A stretch of DNA of 64,000 nt from Actinoplanes lobatus. GTDB taxonomy: Bacteria; Actinomycetota; Actinomycetes; Mycobacteriales; Micromonosporaceae. The DNA lies in NCBI RefSeq assembly GCF_014205215.1, contig NZ_JACHNC010000001.1:6258501-6322500 (forward strand). The letters run 5' to 3'. Position numbers and translations under genes: made by a program. Shown here piece by piece: positions 42,656 to 51,065 of the stretch (positions within the stretch are counted from its first letter, which is position 1; the number at the start of each line of letters is the position of its first letter). The notes under the pieces are model-generated. The model was given only the letters and a program-made list of their open reading frames with translations, did not search any database and was not told where the DNA came from.

Positions 42656-45600
42656 CTATTCGCCTTCCGGTCGAGTCTCTGCATCAATCTCGCGCAGCAT
42701 TTCACCGATGCCCTCCACGTAGGACGTGAGCCCGATCTTGCGCGCTGCCGTGAGGCTTTTCCCCAGCACCTCCCGTGCCCTGTCCAACTCTCCGCCGTTG
42801 AGCAGGAGTTGGCCGAGAGCGCTGCCGATGACGGCGATGCCATCGGGTCGTTGCGTTCGGTCGACAATTTGGAATGCTTTGACCAAGTTGGGCAACGCGG
42901 ATCTGAAATCCTGGCGTTCCGCTTGGATCTGCGCGATTCTCCACATGCTGTCCGCGACGCCGGTAGGGTCATTCAATCGCACGAGGGCCGGCAGTACCTC
43001 GTCCTGGCGGATGCGGAGGGCTTCGTCGTGGTCGCCGCGTCCGTGCAGGATGTCGGCGATTTGTCCCCAGGTGATGGCGGCGGAGCGGGTGTCGCCGAGT
43101 TGCTTGTAGGCCGGTAGTTCGAGTTCGCGGTGGATGCGCAGGGCTTCGTCGTGGTCGCCGCGTTCATGCAGGATTTCGGCGATCTGTCCCCAGGTGATGG
43201 CTATGGATCGAGTGTCGCCGAGCCGTTCGAAGGCGGGTAGTTGTACTTCGCGGTGGATGCGGAGGGCTTCGTCGTGGTCGCCGATCTTGTGGAGGACGGT
43301 GGCGATATTTCCCCACGTGATGGCTATGGATCGGGTGTCGCCGAGTTGCTTGTAGACCGGTAGTTCGAGTTCGCGCTGGATGCGCAGGGCTTCGTCGTAG
43401 TCGCCGCGTCCGTGCAGGATGTCGGCGATCTGTCCCCAGGTGATGGCGGTGGAGCGGGTGTCGCCGAGCCGTTCGAAGGCGGGTAGTTGTATCTCGCGGT
43501 GGATGCGGAGGGCTTCGTCGTGGTCGCCACGTTGGTACAGGATGTTGGCGATGGTGCCCCAGGTGATGGCCGTGGAGTGTGTGTCGCCGAGTCGTTCGTA
43601 GACCGGTAGTTCGATTTCGCGGTGGATGCGCAGGGCTTCGTCGTAGTCGCCGCGATAGCGCAGGATGTCAGCGATGCTGCCCCAGGCGATGGCGGCGGAG
43701 CGCGCGTCACCGAGCCGTTCGAAGGCCGGCAGCGCCTTCTCCCGATGGATGCGGAGGGCTTCGTCGTAGTCCCCGCGGTGATACAGGACGCGGCCGATCT
43801 TGCTCCACGCTATGGCTATGGAGCGGGTGTCGCCGAGTCTCTCGTAGACCGGTAGTTGTATTTCGCGGCGGATGCGGAGGGCTTCGTCGTAGTCGCCGTG
43901 CCGGTACACGATGTCGGCGATGTTCCCCCAGGTGATGGCGGTGGAGTGTGTGTCGCCGAGCCGTTCGAAGGCGGGAAGTGCCTTCTCCTGATGAATGCGG
44001 AGGGCTTCGTCGTAGTCCCCGCGCTGGTACAGGATGTCGGCGATCTGTCCCCAGGTGATGGCGATGGAACGGGTGTCGCCGAGTCTCTCGTAGACCGGTA
44101 GTTCGACCTCGCGGCGGATGCGGAGGGATTCGTCGTAGTCGCCGCGCTGGTACAGGACCTTGGCGACGCTTCCCCAGGCAACCGCGGCCTCCAGCTCCGA
44201 GCCGACAGCGACGAAAATCTCCCGGGCCTGCTGGAGCAGCTGCACGGCGCGCTCCAGCTCACCACGGGTGATCAGCAGGTTGGCGTACCCGCCGATGACC
44301 CGGGCGTGTTGTATGGAGCCGGTCGTACCGTCGGCCCTTCCGGCTTGCTCGACTGCCCGGTTGTACACAGCGGCGGCGGTGTCGCCTTCGCCAGCGGTCT
44401 GTGCCGCGTCAGCGACCTGGCGTAGCAGCGAGAGCGGCGCAATGGTGGAGTGCCGATCGAGCACAGCGATGGCCTGCTGCCCGAGAGTCAACGCCTGCTT
44501 CGCCGGTCCCGCCAGTAGGGCGGTGATCGCGTCAGCGGCGCACAACTCGATCACCGCCGGGCTGTCGGCCAGCACGGCCAGGAGGGTCAACTGCAGGTCG
44601 ACGGCGAGGTCCCAGGTGGCCTGACTTTCGGCACCGCCCCACACATGCAGCAGGGGCTCCAGCACCATGACCGCCAGCTCGGCCCGTTCGCTGTCGACCA
44701 GGGGAATCAGTCGACCGGCCGCCAGCGCGCTGACCGCGGTTGCGGTGGCGCCTGGATCGCGGATATCGGGGAAGGCGTCGGCCAATCCCAAACCACACAA
44801 CCGCTGCACTGACCCGCCGGTTCGAGTCTCCAGCAGCTCGGTGACTGCGGTCGGCATCGGCAGGTCGAACAAGGTCAACGAACGCAGCAGGGCGATGTGG
44901 GCGGGTCCGGCCTGCTCGATCAGCGCGTCAAGAGCCAGGTTCTCCACAAACGCGCGCACCTCGGCGTCGGCGGGCAGATCGCCACGGTCCAGGTACGATT
45001 CCATCTCGGTAACCGCTCGCTCGGCGTGGGCCACGTCGATCTGGGCGCTGTAGACCAGTCGCAGTCCGACCAGGTCCTGCAGACCAGGATTTCCTCGGCT
45101 GACCGTCACCGCCCGCGTTGCCAGGTCGGCCCGTGCCTCTCGTAACTCCTCCGACGGCACGGCCCGGTGCCGGACGGCAAGTTTCAGCTGCGCCACCTCG
45201 GACAGCGGCGCCAACTGCACCAGCTCCAACCGATTTTCCAGCCCGTCCAGGGTGAACACGAAACGGCTGGTGACCACGAGTCGACTGTCACCCCGGTCCG
45301 GATCGAACGCCCGCAGCACCGCCGCCAGGACCGGCGCGTACCCGCCGGCGACCCGGTGCGGGGCATCCGGCTGCGGTTCCAGGATCTGCTCCAGGTCGTC
45401 GATGATCAGCAGCAGCGGCCGCCGTCCTTCCTCGCCGGCCTGTGCACACGGGCCGGACAGCAGATCCACCAGCACCCACCGCAGCGCCTCCGGTTCGTCG
45501 CGGACCTCCGCCCGTCGCTTTTCGATCAGCGACCGTGCTGCCGCGTTGTCCTCCACTGCCGCCGCGACCGCATCCAGAATCCCCATCGCGGTGTAGTCGC

Positions 45601-46555
45601 CGAACACCACGGCCACCGACCGGTCCGTGAAGCGGTCCGCCAACCGCGCCGCGAGGCTCGATTTGCCCAGTCGGCCCTGTCCATGCAGCAGCACGCCGGA
45701 GTGCTCGTTGCCGCGCAGCGCTCGCAGTGCCTGCCGCATCTCGCGACGGCGGCCGACGAACATCTGGGCCGTCGCCACCGGTACATGGCGACGTTTGAGG
45801 TCCAGGAAGGTCTTCCTGCCGTGTTGCGCCGACAACCTCGGCCGTTTGCGCGTACCGGCGACCACCGGGCCACCGCCGGCGGGGCCCAGCCAGATCCGGG
45901 CCAGATGCCAGTCCGCTCGTAGACGGGGCTGCTTGCAGGCCAGCAGCTTCCGGCGGGCGTCGCCTACCGCTGCTGCCAGGTCCTGCCGTAACCCCAACTG
46001 CTGGTAGAGGTGCTGGGCGAAGAGGGTTGCGGCGCCGTCGGTGACGGAACCGTCCCAGCCGACCACGGCCGGTACCCCGGCGGTCACCAGACTGGTGGAC
46101 AGTGAATGCGCCACCGGCACCAACGGGGCCGGGCTCGTCCGCGGGACGGCCGTGTCCGTGGAACGGTGATCCGGGCCCGGTGGCAGATAGCCGTCCGCGT
46201 CTGCCGCGGTCGCGGTCAGGCACGCCGAGACGAACATCAACCGGGGCATCATCGGCAGCCGCCGGACCAGGTCTGCCGCGGTGACGGGCAGGCCGTCGCC
46301 GATCTCGTCCTCCATCATCAGCACCGGCACCCCGGGCCGGTCCGGCGCGGTCGGCCAATTGTTGACCCCATGGCAGGACAGATGCAGCACCGGGAGCCCG
46401 CCGAGATCGGCCCACCGCTGCCCCAACTGGTCCGGGTCGCCGGTGTCCTCCACGACCAGATCCACCCGTGTGTCACCGACCGCGGTCAGGATCGCCGACT
46501 CCTCGGCCTCGAAGTCCAATTCGCGCTGTCCCCGGGGCGCCGACGCCATGAACAT
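42656..46555 (-). CDS. CHAT protease-NTPase-TPR protein, main part of a frameshifted gene
   Basis: 1299 residues from ATG 46555. The CHAT caspase-like domain (about 1-225) keeps the catalytic His62 in HLSCHG and Cys112 in FVSACLTAT. A STAND-type NTPase follows (Walker A HGQGRLGKSS at 291-300, Walker B LLLIIDD at 381-387), then helical repeats ending in ten near-identical 41-residue TPRs (about 800-1205). This is an NLR-like design: repeat sensor, NTPase switch, protease effector. Such proteins occur in bacterial defence and programmed death, but the role here is not shown. The native N-terminus lies in the adjacent frame at 46555-46971; about 13 residues at the join are out of frame. Confidence 0.85.
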   Translation of the reverse strand: MFMASAPRGQRELDFEAEESAILTAVGDTRVDLVVEDTGDPDQLGQRWADLGGLPVLHLSCHGVNNWPTAPDRPGVPVLMMEDEIGDGLPVTAADLVRRLPMMPRLMFVSACLTATAADADGYLPPGPDHRSTDTAVPRTSPAPLVPVAHSLSTSLVTAGVPAVVGWDGSVTDGAATLFAQHLYQQLGLRQDLAAAVGDARRKLLACKQPRLRADWHLARIWLGPAGGGPVVAGTRKRPRLSAQHGRKTFLDLKRRHVPVATAQMFVGRRREMRQALRALRGNEHSGVLLHGQGRLGKSSLAARLADRFTDRSVAVVFGDYTAMGILDAVAAAVEDNAAARSLIEKRRAEVRDEPEALRWVLVDLLSGPCAQAGEEGRRPLLLIIDDLEQILEPQPDAPHRVAGGYAPVLAAVLRAFDPDRGDSRLVVTSRFVFTLDGLENRLELVQLAPLSEVAQLKLAVRHRAVPSEELREARADLATRAVTVSRGNPGLQDLVGLRLVYSAQIDVAHAERAVTEMESYLDRGDLPADAEVRAFVENLALDALIEQAGPAHIALLRSLTLFDLPMPTAVTELLETRTGGSVQRLCGLGLADAFPDIRDPGATATAVSALAAGRLIPLVDSERAELAVMVLEPLLHVWGGAESQATWDLAVDLQLTLLAVLADSPAVIELCAADAITALLAGPAKQALTLGQQAIAVLDRHSTIAPLSLLRQVADAAQTAGEGDTAAAVYNRAVEQAGRADGTTGSIQHARVIGGYANLLITRGELERAVQLLQQAREIFVAVGSELEAAVAWGSVAKVLYQRGDYDESLRIRREVELPVYERLGDTRSIAITWGQIADILYQRGDYDEALRIHQEKALPAFERLGDTHSTAITWGNIADIVYRHGDYDEALRIRREIQLPVYERLGDTRSIAIAWSKIGRVLYHRGDYDEALRIHREKALPAFERLGDARSAAIAWGSIADILRYRGDYDEALRIHREIELPVYERLGDTHSTAITWGTIANILYQRGDHDEALRIHREIQLPAFERLGDTRSTAITWGQIADILHGRGDYDEALRIQRELELPVYKQLGDTRSIAITWGNIATVLHKIGDHDEALRIHREVQLPAFERLGDTRSIAITWGQIAEILHERGDHDEALRIHRELELPAYKQLGDTRSAAITWGQIADILHGRGDHDEALRIRQDEVLPALVRLNDPTGVADSMWRIAQIQAERQDFRSALPNLVKAFQIVDRTQRPDGIAVIGSALGQLLLNGGELDRAREVLGKSLTAARKIGLTSYVEGIGEMLREIDAETRPEGE
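42947..44176 (-). repeat. Ten exact-length 123-bp coding repeats (TPR units)
   Basis: The motif encoding DYDEALRI recurs at 43024, 43147, 43270, 43393, 43516, 43639, 43762, 43885, 44008 and 44131, always exactly 123 bp apart. Each unit encodes 41 residues of the form WGxIADILxxRGDYDEALRI, then REIxLPxxERLGDTRSxAIT. Units alternate between LPVYERLGD and LPAFERLGD forms in part, suggesting amplification in pairs. DNA identity is high, so copy number may vary. Confidence 0.92.
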
Positions 46556-46971
46556 CAGCCCGAGGCGGAAGTCGTCGAGTGCCGGCGCGTCGTCCGGTGC
46601 CCCAGCCGGCGCACCACCTCGAACCGCCGCAACTCATCGGCGGCCAGAAATCCGTGCTGATCGCCGAGAATCTCCCACGGCGCCCGCAACACGGCCCACT
46701 CCGCCGCGGACGGTGACGCCGAAGTCCTCACCTCGAAGACGAGCGGTGTCCTGAACTGGACCTGATCGCCGCCGATCCACGCGAACAGCTTCCGGCCCAG
46801 CGCGACGAAAACCGCGTCATCAGCGTCCGAATGGACCGCGTCCACATACTCGGCAGCCACACCCTGCAGCAGTTCGACGTCGGCCGCCCCCAGGGGGCGA
46901 CGAGCGCCCACCGGCTTCCCGCCGACCAGCACCTCGAACCCGGCACCATCCAGAACCAGACCGGTAACCAC
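46555..46971 (-). pseudogene. N-terminal fragment of the CHAT-NTPase-TPR gene
   Basis: GTG start at 46971 with GGGAGG 9 bases upstream. The first 124 residues, ending GFLAADELRRFEVVRRLG, are the usual pre-CHAT segment. The frame then changes to non-homologous residues and stops at 46555. In the other frame the same DNA reads PDDAPALDDFRLGLMFMASA directly into the main protein. Adding one G to the four-base run at 46600-46603 restores a single protein of about 1437 residues. Read as a frameshift mutation, a programmed shift or a base-calling error. Confidence 0.75.
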
Positions 46972-47062
46972 TCGCGCAGACCTCCCTCACCCGCCTCACC
47001 TGATAACTGGCGGACAGAGGTGGTTCGCGCCGTGGTCGATCTTGTCCGGCTGGTCGTGGGAT

Positions 47063-47100
47063 CGGTTGCCTGGGCCGGCTGAGTGCGGCCCAGGCAACCG
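47063..47100 (-). terminator. Terminator of the nine-gene operon
   Basis: A perfect 15-bp stem, with left arm CGGTTGCCTGGGCCG (47063-47077) and right arm CGGCCCAGGCAACCG (47086-47100) and an 8-base loop, begins one base after the stop of the last operon gene. No T-tract follows, as is common in high-GC actinomycetes. Confidence 0.8.
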
Positions 47101-47101
47101 G

Positions 47102-47512
47102 TCAGCGTTCCGGCTGGTCGGTGTAGCCCTGGCTGATCTCGACGATGACGCCGTCGGGGTCTTTCACCCAGACGGTGCGCCAGCCGGGGATGAACTCGTC
47201 GAAGGCCAGCGGCCCGAGCGACACGTCCAGGTCGCCGGGGACCTGGGCGAGGAAGTCGTCGAGGTCCTCGACCTGGAAGGCGAGGTGCCGCACCATGCCG
47301 GGATGTTGCGGCCCGTCGGCGCCGAAGCTCTCCGGTGACTCGCGGGCCGCGTCGAACAGTTCGAGATGGACGTCGCCCTGCCGCAGGAACACGACGTCGG
47401 TGCCGCCGGCGGTGACCACCCGGGACCGTTCGAAGCCGAACATGTCGTGGTAGAAGCGTTCGGTCGTCTCCTGGTCGCGGCAGTTGAGGCCGACGTGCGC
47501 CCAGCGCACCAT
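47102..47512 (-). CDS. VOC-family (glyoxalase-like) protein
   Basis: 136 residues with two beta-alpha-beta-beta-beta modules. Possible metal ligands are His in WAHVGLNC, Glu/His in DVHLELFD, His in VRHLAFQV and Glu in VIVEISQG, all at the glyoxalase/dioxygenase positions, so a metal site looks intact. Members isomerise, epimerise or open rings of small oxo-compounds. ATG 47512 overlaps the upstream SnoaL-like stop by one base. Last gene of the operon; a terminator follows at once. Confidence 0.85.
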   Translation of the reverse strand: MVRWAHVGLNCRDQETTERFYHDMFGFERSRVVTAGGTDVVFLRQGDVHLELFDAARESPESFGADGPQHPGMVRHLAFQVEDLDDFLAQVPGDLDVSLGPLAFDEFIPGWRTVWVKDPDGVIVEISQGYTDQPER

Positions 47513-47886
47513 CACTGCCCGCTCATGACCGGCGCGAACGGGACGGTGTCGTGGCAGTTGCACATGTAGGTGATCTGCCCGTCGGCGACCTCGAAGTAGT
47601 TGCACACGTCGGCCTCGACGGTGGCCCCGTGCCGGGTACGGCCGGAAATGTGTGAGACGACGGCGGCCTGGCTGTCCGACACGACCATGTGCCGGGGACG
47701 GTTGGCGAAGCTCGCGTACGTCTCGGGAAAGTTCTTCATCATCTCCCGCAGCGTCTCCCGGCCCTCCACGTGACCGGCGAGCTGTTCGTCCATGCGGGTG
47801 TCGGCGGAGAACAGGTCGCACCAGTCGTCCCACTGTCCCGCGTTGGCCAGCTCGTAGTAGCGATCGATGACCTGTCTGGTGTTCAT
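47512..47886 (-). CDS. SnoaL-like protein (first of three)
   Basis: 124 residues, NTF2-like cone fold: IDRYYELANAGQWDDWCDLF opening helix, then FADTRMDEQLAGHVEG-type strand and a C-terminal sheet ending CNYFEVADGQITYMCNCHDT. SnoaL-type folds act as cyclases, isomerases, hydratases or ligand carriers. Two of three Cys lie in the C-terminal strand. It starts 17 bp after the next SnoaL-like gene and overlaps the VOC gene by one base. Confidence 0.8.
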   Translation of the reverse strand: MNTRQVIDRYYELANAGQWDDWCDLFSADTRMDEQLAGHVEGRETLREMMKNFPETYASFANRPRHMVVSDSQAAVVSHISGRTRHGATVEADVCNYFEVADGQITYMCNCHDTVPFAPVMSGQ

Positions 47887-47903
47887 GTCGTCTCCTGACG
47901 GTT

Positions 47904-48335
47904 CTACTCAGGCATGAGGACGCCGACCTGCCGCATCAGCCCGGTCGTGTCGGCCTGGACCCAGCGTTCGACGATCTTGCGGTTCTCGAGGCGGTAGACC
48001 TCGATGCTGGTCCAGCTGACCGGCAGGCCGGTGGGATGGATGCCGAAGATCGGGGCGACGTGGCGGCCGGTGAAGGTGATCTGCATGATCACCCGGCCTC
48101 CGTCGGCGGCGTAGAGGGCGTCCAGGCCGGCCCGGAAGTCGAGGGCCTCCTGCGCGACGGAGAGGAGCCCCTTGAGCGCTTCGAGGCTGTCGACGTTCCA
48201 GGCCGGGTTGTGGTCGACGAAACCCGGGGCGAACAGTTCGTCCATGTCGTCGTAGCGGCGGGCGTTGACGGCGTCGGTGACCCGCCGGACGAGGGCGACG
48301 TTCTCCTGGTCGACGGTGGTGAGGGCGGTGCTCAC
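47904..48335 (-). CDS. SnoaL-like polyketide cyclase-family protein (second of three)
   Basis: 143 residues, GTG start overlapping the upstream stop (GTGA). VRRVTDAVNARRYDDMDELFA, PGFVDHNPAW and a GIHPTGLPVSWTSIEVYRLE strand with KIVERWVQAD are typical of SnoaL (ester cyclase) proteins, including the acid/base Asp-His pair region. Probably acts on a small oxo-intermediate made by the upstream enzymes; no polyketide synthase is nearby. Confidence 0.82.
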   Translation of the reverse strand: MSTALTTVDQENVALVRRVTDAVNARRYDDMDELFAPGFVDHNPAWNVDSLEALKGLLSVAQEALDFRAGLDALYAADGGRVIMQITFTGRHVAPIFGIHPTGLPVSWTSIEVYRLENRKIVERWVQADTTGLMRQVGVLMPE

Positions 48336-48745
48336 AGCGACGTCAGCTCGTCGACGCGGTACTCGGCGATGGCGAGTCCCATCTCGGTGTGGGTGCGGCG
48401 CAGCACCCAGCGCTGGCGGGCGCGCATGGCGAGCCGGGATCCGTCGGAGGTCTGGGTGGCCCGCCACACCACGACCACGTCGACGTTGATGTCGTCGCCG
48501 GCCATGCTGGGGGTGACCTCTTCGACGGTGTGCGACTCGTCGGTGTAGGCGCGGCAGACCGTCGCGTACCAGTCGCGGAAGTCGTCGATGGAGTGCAGCG
48601 TCCGTTCCGGGAACACCATCTCCAGGCCGTCGGTGGCGAGGCAGTCGACCACCTGACCGGACGGGGCGTGCTGGTCGAGGTACTTGAACCAGAGCGCGGC
48701 GAAGGCGGACACGGAGTCGGCCATGGTTTCGGACTTGGTCGTCAC
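48332..48745 (-). CDS. SnoaL-like protein (third of three)
   Basis: 137 residues; GTG 48745 overlaps the stop of the ThDP enzyme gene by 4 bases. ADSVSAFAALWFKYLDQHAP, a central FRDWYATVCRAYTDESHTVEEV and a strand-rich C-terminus ending GLAIAEYRVDEL indicate the NTF2-like fold. ATG 48724 is an alternative start that keeps the fold. It is the most divergent of the three and has no recognisable catalytic pair. Confidence 0.75.
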   Translation of the reverse strand: MTTKSETMADSVSAFAALWFKYLDQHAPSGQVVDCLATDGLEMVFPERTLHSIDDFRDWYATVCRAYTDESHTVEEVTPSMAGDDINVDVVVVWRATQTSDGSRLAMRARQRWVLRRTHTEMGLAIAEYRVDELTSL

Positions 48746-50469
48746 GGTGTGTCTCCAGGATCGTCGAGGACGGCCTCCACGAGGTACGGGCCGTCGTGGT
48801 CGAGCATCGTGCGCAGGATGGTGGGCAGTTCGGCGGCGTGCCGTGCCCGGGCGGCGGGCACACCCATGCCGGCCGCGAGGTTCACGTAGTCGACGCGCGG
48901 TTCCCGTACGTCGAAGAACGGCGGGAACGCGGCGCCGGGATCGTCGTCGTGGTCCTGGCGGTACTGTTCGAGGTTGTCCTTGAGCAGCTGGTAGCCGCCG
49001 TTGTGGCAGACCACGAACTTGGCGCCGATCCGGTGGTGGGCGGCGGTCCACAGTGCCTGGCAGGTGTACATTCCGCCGCCGTCGCCGGTGAAGCCGACGA
49101 CCGTACGCTCGGGGTGTGCGATCTTGGCGCCGATGGCGCCGGGGATTCCGACGCCGAGTGTGCCGCCGGGTGTCTGGAAGAAGTGTCCCGGCCGGGTGGG
49201 TGGCAGCCATCGGGTGAGGGCCGGTGAATTGGTCAGCGCCTCGTCGAAGACGATCGCGTTGTCCGGGAGCAGGGCGGCCAGGGCGGCGGCGACGGCGGAC
49301 ATCCGCAGCGGCGCCGAGTCGGCGTTGCGGCCGGCGCCGAGGTCGTCGGTCAGCGCCCGGTCGAGTTCCGCGGTGCGCTGGACGGTGCGCCGGTGGACCC
49401 GTTCGGCGGCGGCGTGGCGTTGCGGGTCGGTCATCGCCTCCTCGAGCGCGCCGGTCAGGGCGTGCAGGGTGAGCCGTGGGTCGCCGAGCATGCCGCTGGT
49501 CACCGGGTGGTTCTTGGCGATGGCGTACGGGTCGAGGTCGACGTGCACGACGGTGGCGCCGGGCCGGAACGGGTTCTCCAGGTCGGGGAACACGTCCGGG
49601 AACACGTAGGTGCCGCAGATCAGCACCGCGTCGGCCTGCGCGACGAGGGAGGCGCTGCCGTCGCCGAACATGTGCCCGGTCAGGCCGCCCCACAGCGGAT
49701 GGGTCCATGGCATGAGCAGTTCGGAGGCCATCGCCCCGTGCACCACGGCGCCCCAGATCTCGGCGAACCGGGTGAGTTCGGCGACCGCGCCGGAGGCGGC
49801 GATGCCGTCGCCCGCGAGGATCACCGGGGTGTGCGCGCCGGCCAGAAGGCGGGCGGCCGCCTGGATCGCGCCGGGTTCCGGGACGACCCGGGTGTCCGGC
49901 ACGCTGGTCGGCACCACGGGTTCGCCGGAGATCTGGTCGAGCACATCCTGCGGCAGGGCCAGGAACACCGGTCCGCGCGGCGGGGTGGCGGCGACCTTGA
50001 GGCAGCGCCGGACCAGCCGCAGCAGACTGTCCGGGTGGGTGACCCGGGTGGCGTACTTGGTGACCGGTTTGGCGATGTCGACGAGGTTCACCGACATGTG
50101 CGCCTCGAGCGCGTCGTAGGCGACCCCCGCCTCGCCGGCCATCACGAGCATCGGCGTCTGCCGGTGCAGCGCGTGGTAGAGGCTGCCGACCGCGTTGCCG
50201 AGCCCGACGCCACTGTGCAGCAGCACGACGCCGGGCCGGCCGGTGGCCTGCGCGTATCCGTCGGCGGTGCTCACCACGGCGGCCTCCTGGAGACCGAGCA
50301 CGTAGTCGATGTCCGGGAAACGGGCGATCTCGTCGAGCAGCCCCTCCTCGCTGGAGCCGGGGTTGCCGAACAGGAACCGCACGCCGTCGGCGCGCAGCTG
50401 TTCGAGCAGGCGGCGGTGCCCGGTGGCCAGCAGTTCCGGAGCGTCGGTCCGGTCGGTGGTCGCGGTCAT
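48742..50469 (-). CDS. Thiamine-diphosphate decarboxylase (benzoylformate decarboxylase-like)
   Basis: 575 residues in the three-domain ThDP fold. The cofactor-activating Glu is in VLGLQEAAVV near residue 62, the central domain carries PVILAGDGIAASGA, and the ThDP motif GDGGGMYTCQALW ... VCHNGGY lies near 445-480. The substrate could be a 2-oxo acid, with decarboxylation or carboligation as the outcome. Its ATG overlaps the DJ-1 gene stop by 4 bases. It is the likely carbon-carbon bond-cleaving or -forming step of the operon's pathway. Confidence 0.87.
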   Translation of the reverse strand: MTATTDRTDAPELLATGHRRLLEQLRADGVRFLFGNPGSSEEGLLDEIARFPDIDYVLGLQEAAVVSTADGYAQATGRPGVVLLHSGVGLGNAVGSLYHALHRQTPMLVMAGEAGVAYDALEAHMSVNLVDIAKPVTKYATRVTHPDSLLRLVRRCLKVAATPPRGPVFLALPQDVLDQISGEPVVPTSVPDTRVVPEPGAIQAAARLLAGAHTPVILAGDGIAASGAVAELTRFAEIWGAVVHGAMASELLMPWTHPLWGGLTGHMFGDGSASLVAQADAVLICGTYVFPDVFPDLENPFRPGATVVHVDLDPYAIAKNHPVTSGMLGDPRLTLHALTGALEEAMTDPQRHAAAERVHRRTVQRTAELDRALTDDLGAGRNADSAPLRMSAVAAALAALLPDNAIVFDEALTNSPALTRWLPPTRPGHFFQTPGGTLGVGIPGAIGAKIAHPERTVVGFTGDGGGMYTCQALWTAAHHRIGAKFVVCHNGGYQLLKDNLEQYRQDHDDDPGAAFPPFFDVREPRVDYVNLAAGMGVPAARARHAAELPTILRTMLDHDGPYLVEAVLDDPGDTP

Positions 50470-51065
50470 GACACACCCACCGGCACGGCGGACCTCTTCA
50501 AGACCTCCGAGATCACGGTACGGGCGAACTGTCCCGCCTGCGCCCCGGTACGGCCGGTGACCAGATCGTCGTCGACCACCACGTCCTGGTCGACGTACCG
50601 CGCGCCCATGTTGAGCGCGTCGCCGTACAGGTTGGGGTGGCAGGTGAGCCGGCGGCCGCGGACCAGTTCGGGGGTGCGCGACAGCAGCCACAGCCCGTGG
50701 CAGATGATCCCCTTCACGATGCGGGGTTCGGCGAAGGCACGGCGTACGAAATCGGTGGCCGGTGGCAGTTTCGCCAGGTCCTCGCTGTACCGCAGCCGGT
50801 CGCTGACCATGGCGGACGGCACGATGATCGCCGAGTAGGACCGCAGCGTGTCGTCGTCCATGTTCTCGAAGGACTCGGCGCAGACGAACGGGGCCTTGTA
50901 CTCGTGGCCGGTGAAGGTGATCGACTCTTGGCCCCAGAGGCGGGTGAGGAAGTGCAGTTCGGCGCCCTCCTCCGGGAACCGGTACGAGTAGTACCAGATC
51001 TCGTGCTCGTAGAAGTCGCTCTCGACCAGGACCGCGATCCGGTGCCCGGCCAGTGCCCCGGTCAC
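50466..51065 (-). CDS. DJ-1/PfpI-family protein (small)
   Basis: 199 residues; GTG start overlaps the upstream stop by 4 bases. The nucleophilic elbow Cys is in KGIICHGLWLL near residue 120, with the acidic partner region in VLVESDFYEHE near residue 16. The family contains glyoxalases, deglycases, hydrolases and chaperones. With a second DJ-1 protein and a VOC protein in the same operon, handling of a dicarbonyl compound is plausible. Confidence 0.83.
   Translation of the reverse strand: MTGALAGHRIAVLVESDFYEHEIWYYSYRFPEEGAELHFLTRLWGQESITFTGHEYKAPFVCAESFENMDDDTLRSYSAIIVPSAMVSDRLRYSEDLAKLPPATDFVRRAFAEPRIVKGIICHGLWLLSRTPELVRGRRLTCHPNLYGDALNMGARYVDQDVVVDDDLVTGRTGAQAGQFARTVISEVLKRSAVPVGVS

Noticed and set aside
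42947..44176. CRISPR or satellite array
   Set aside because: The exact 123-bp period is a multiple of three and encodes intact TPR units in frame.
45167..45922. Plus-strand frame within the CHAT gene
   Set aside because: Gln/Arg-rich antisense of the NTPase domain with no recognisable motifs.
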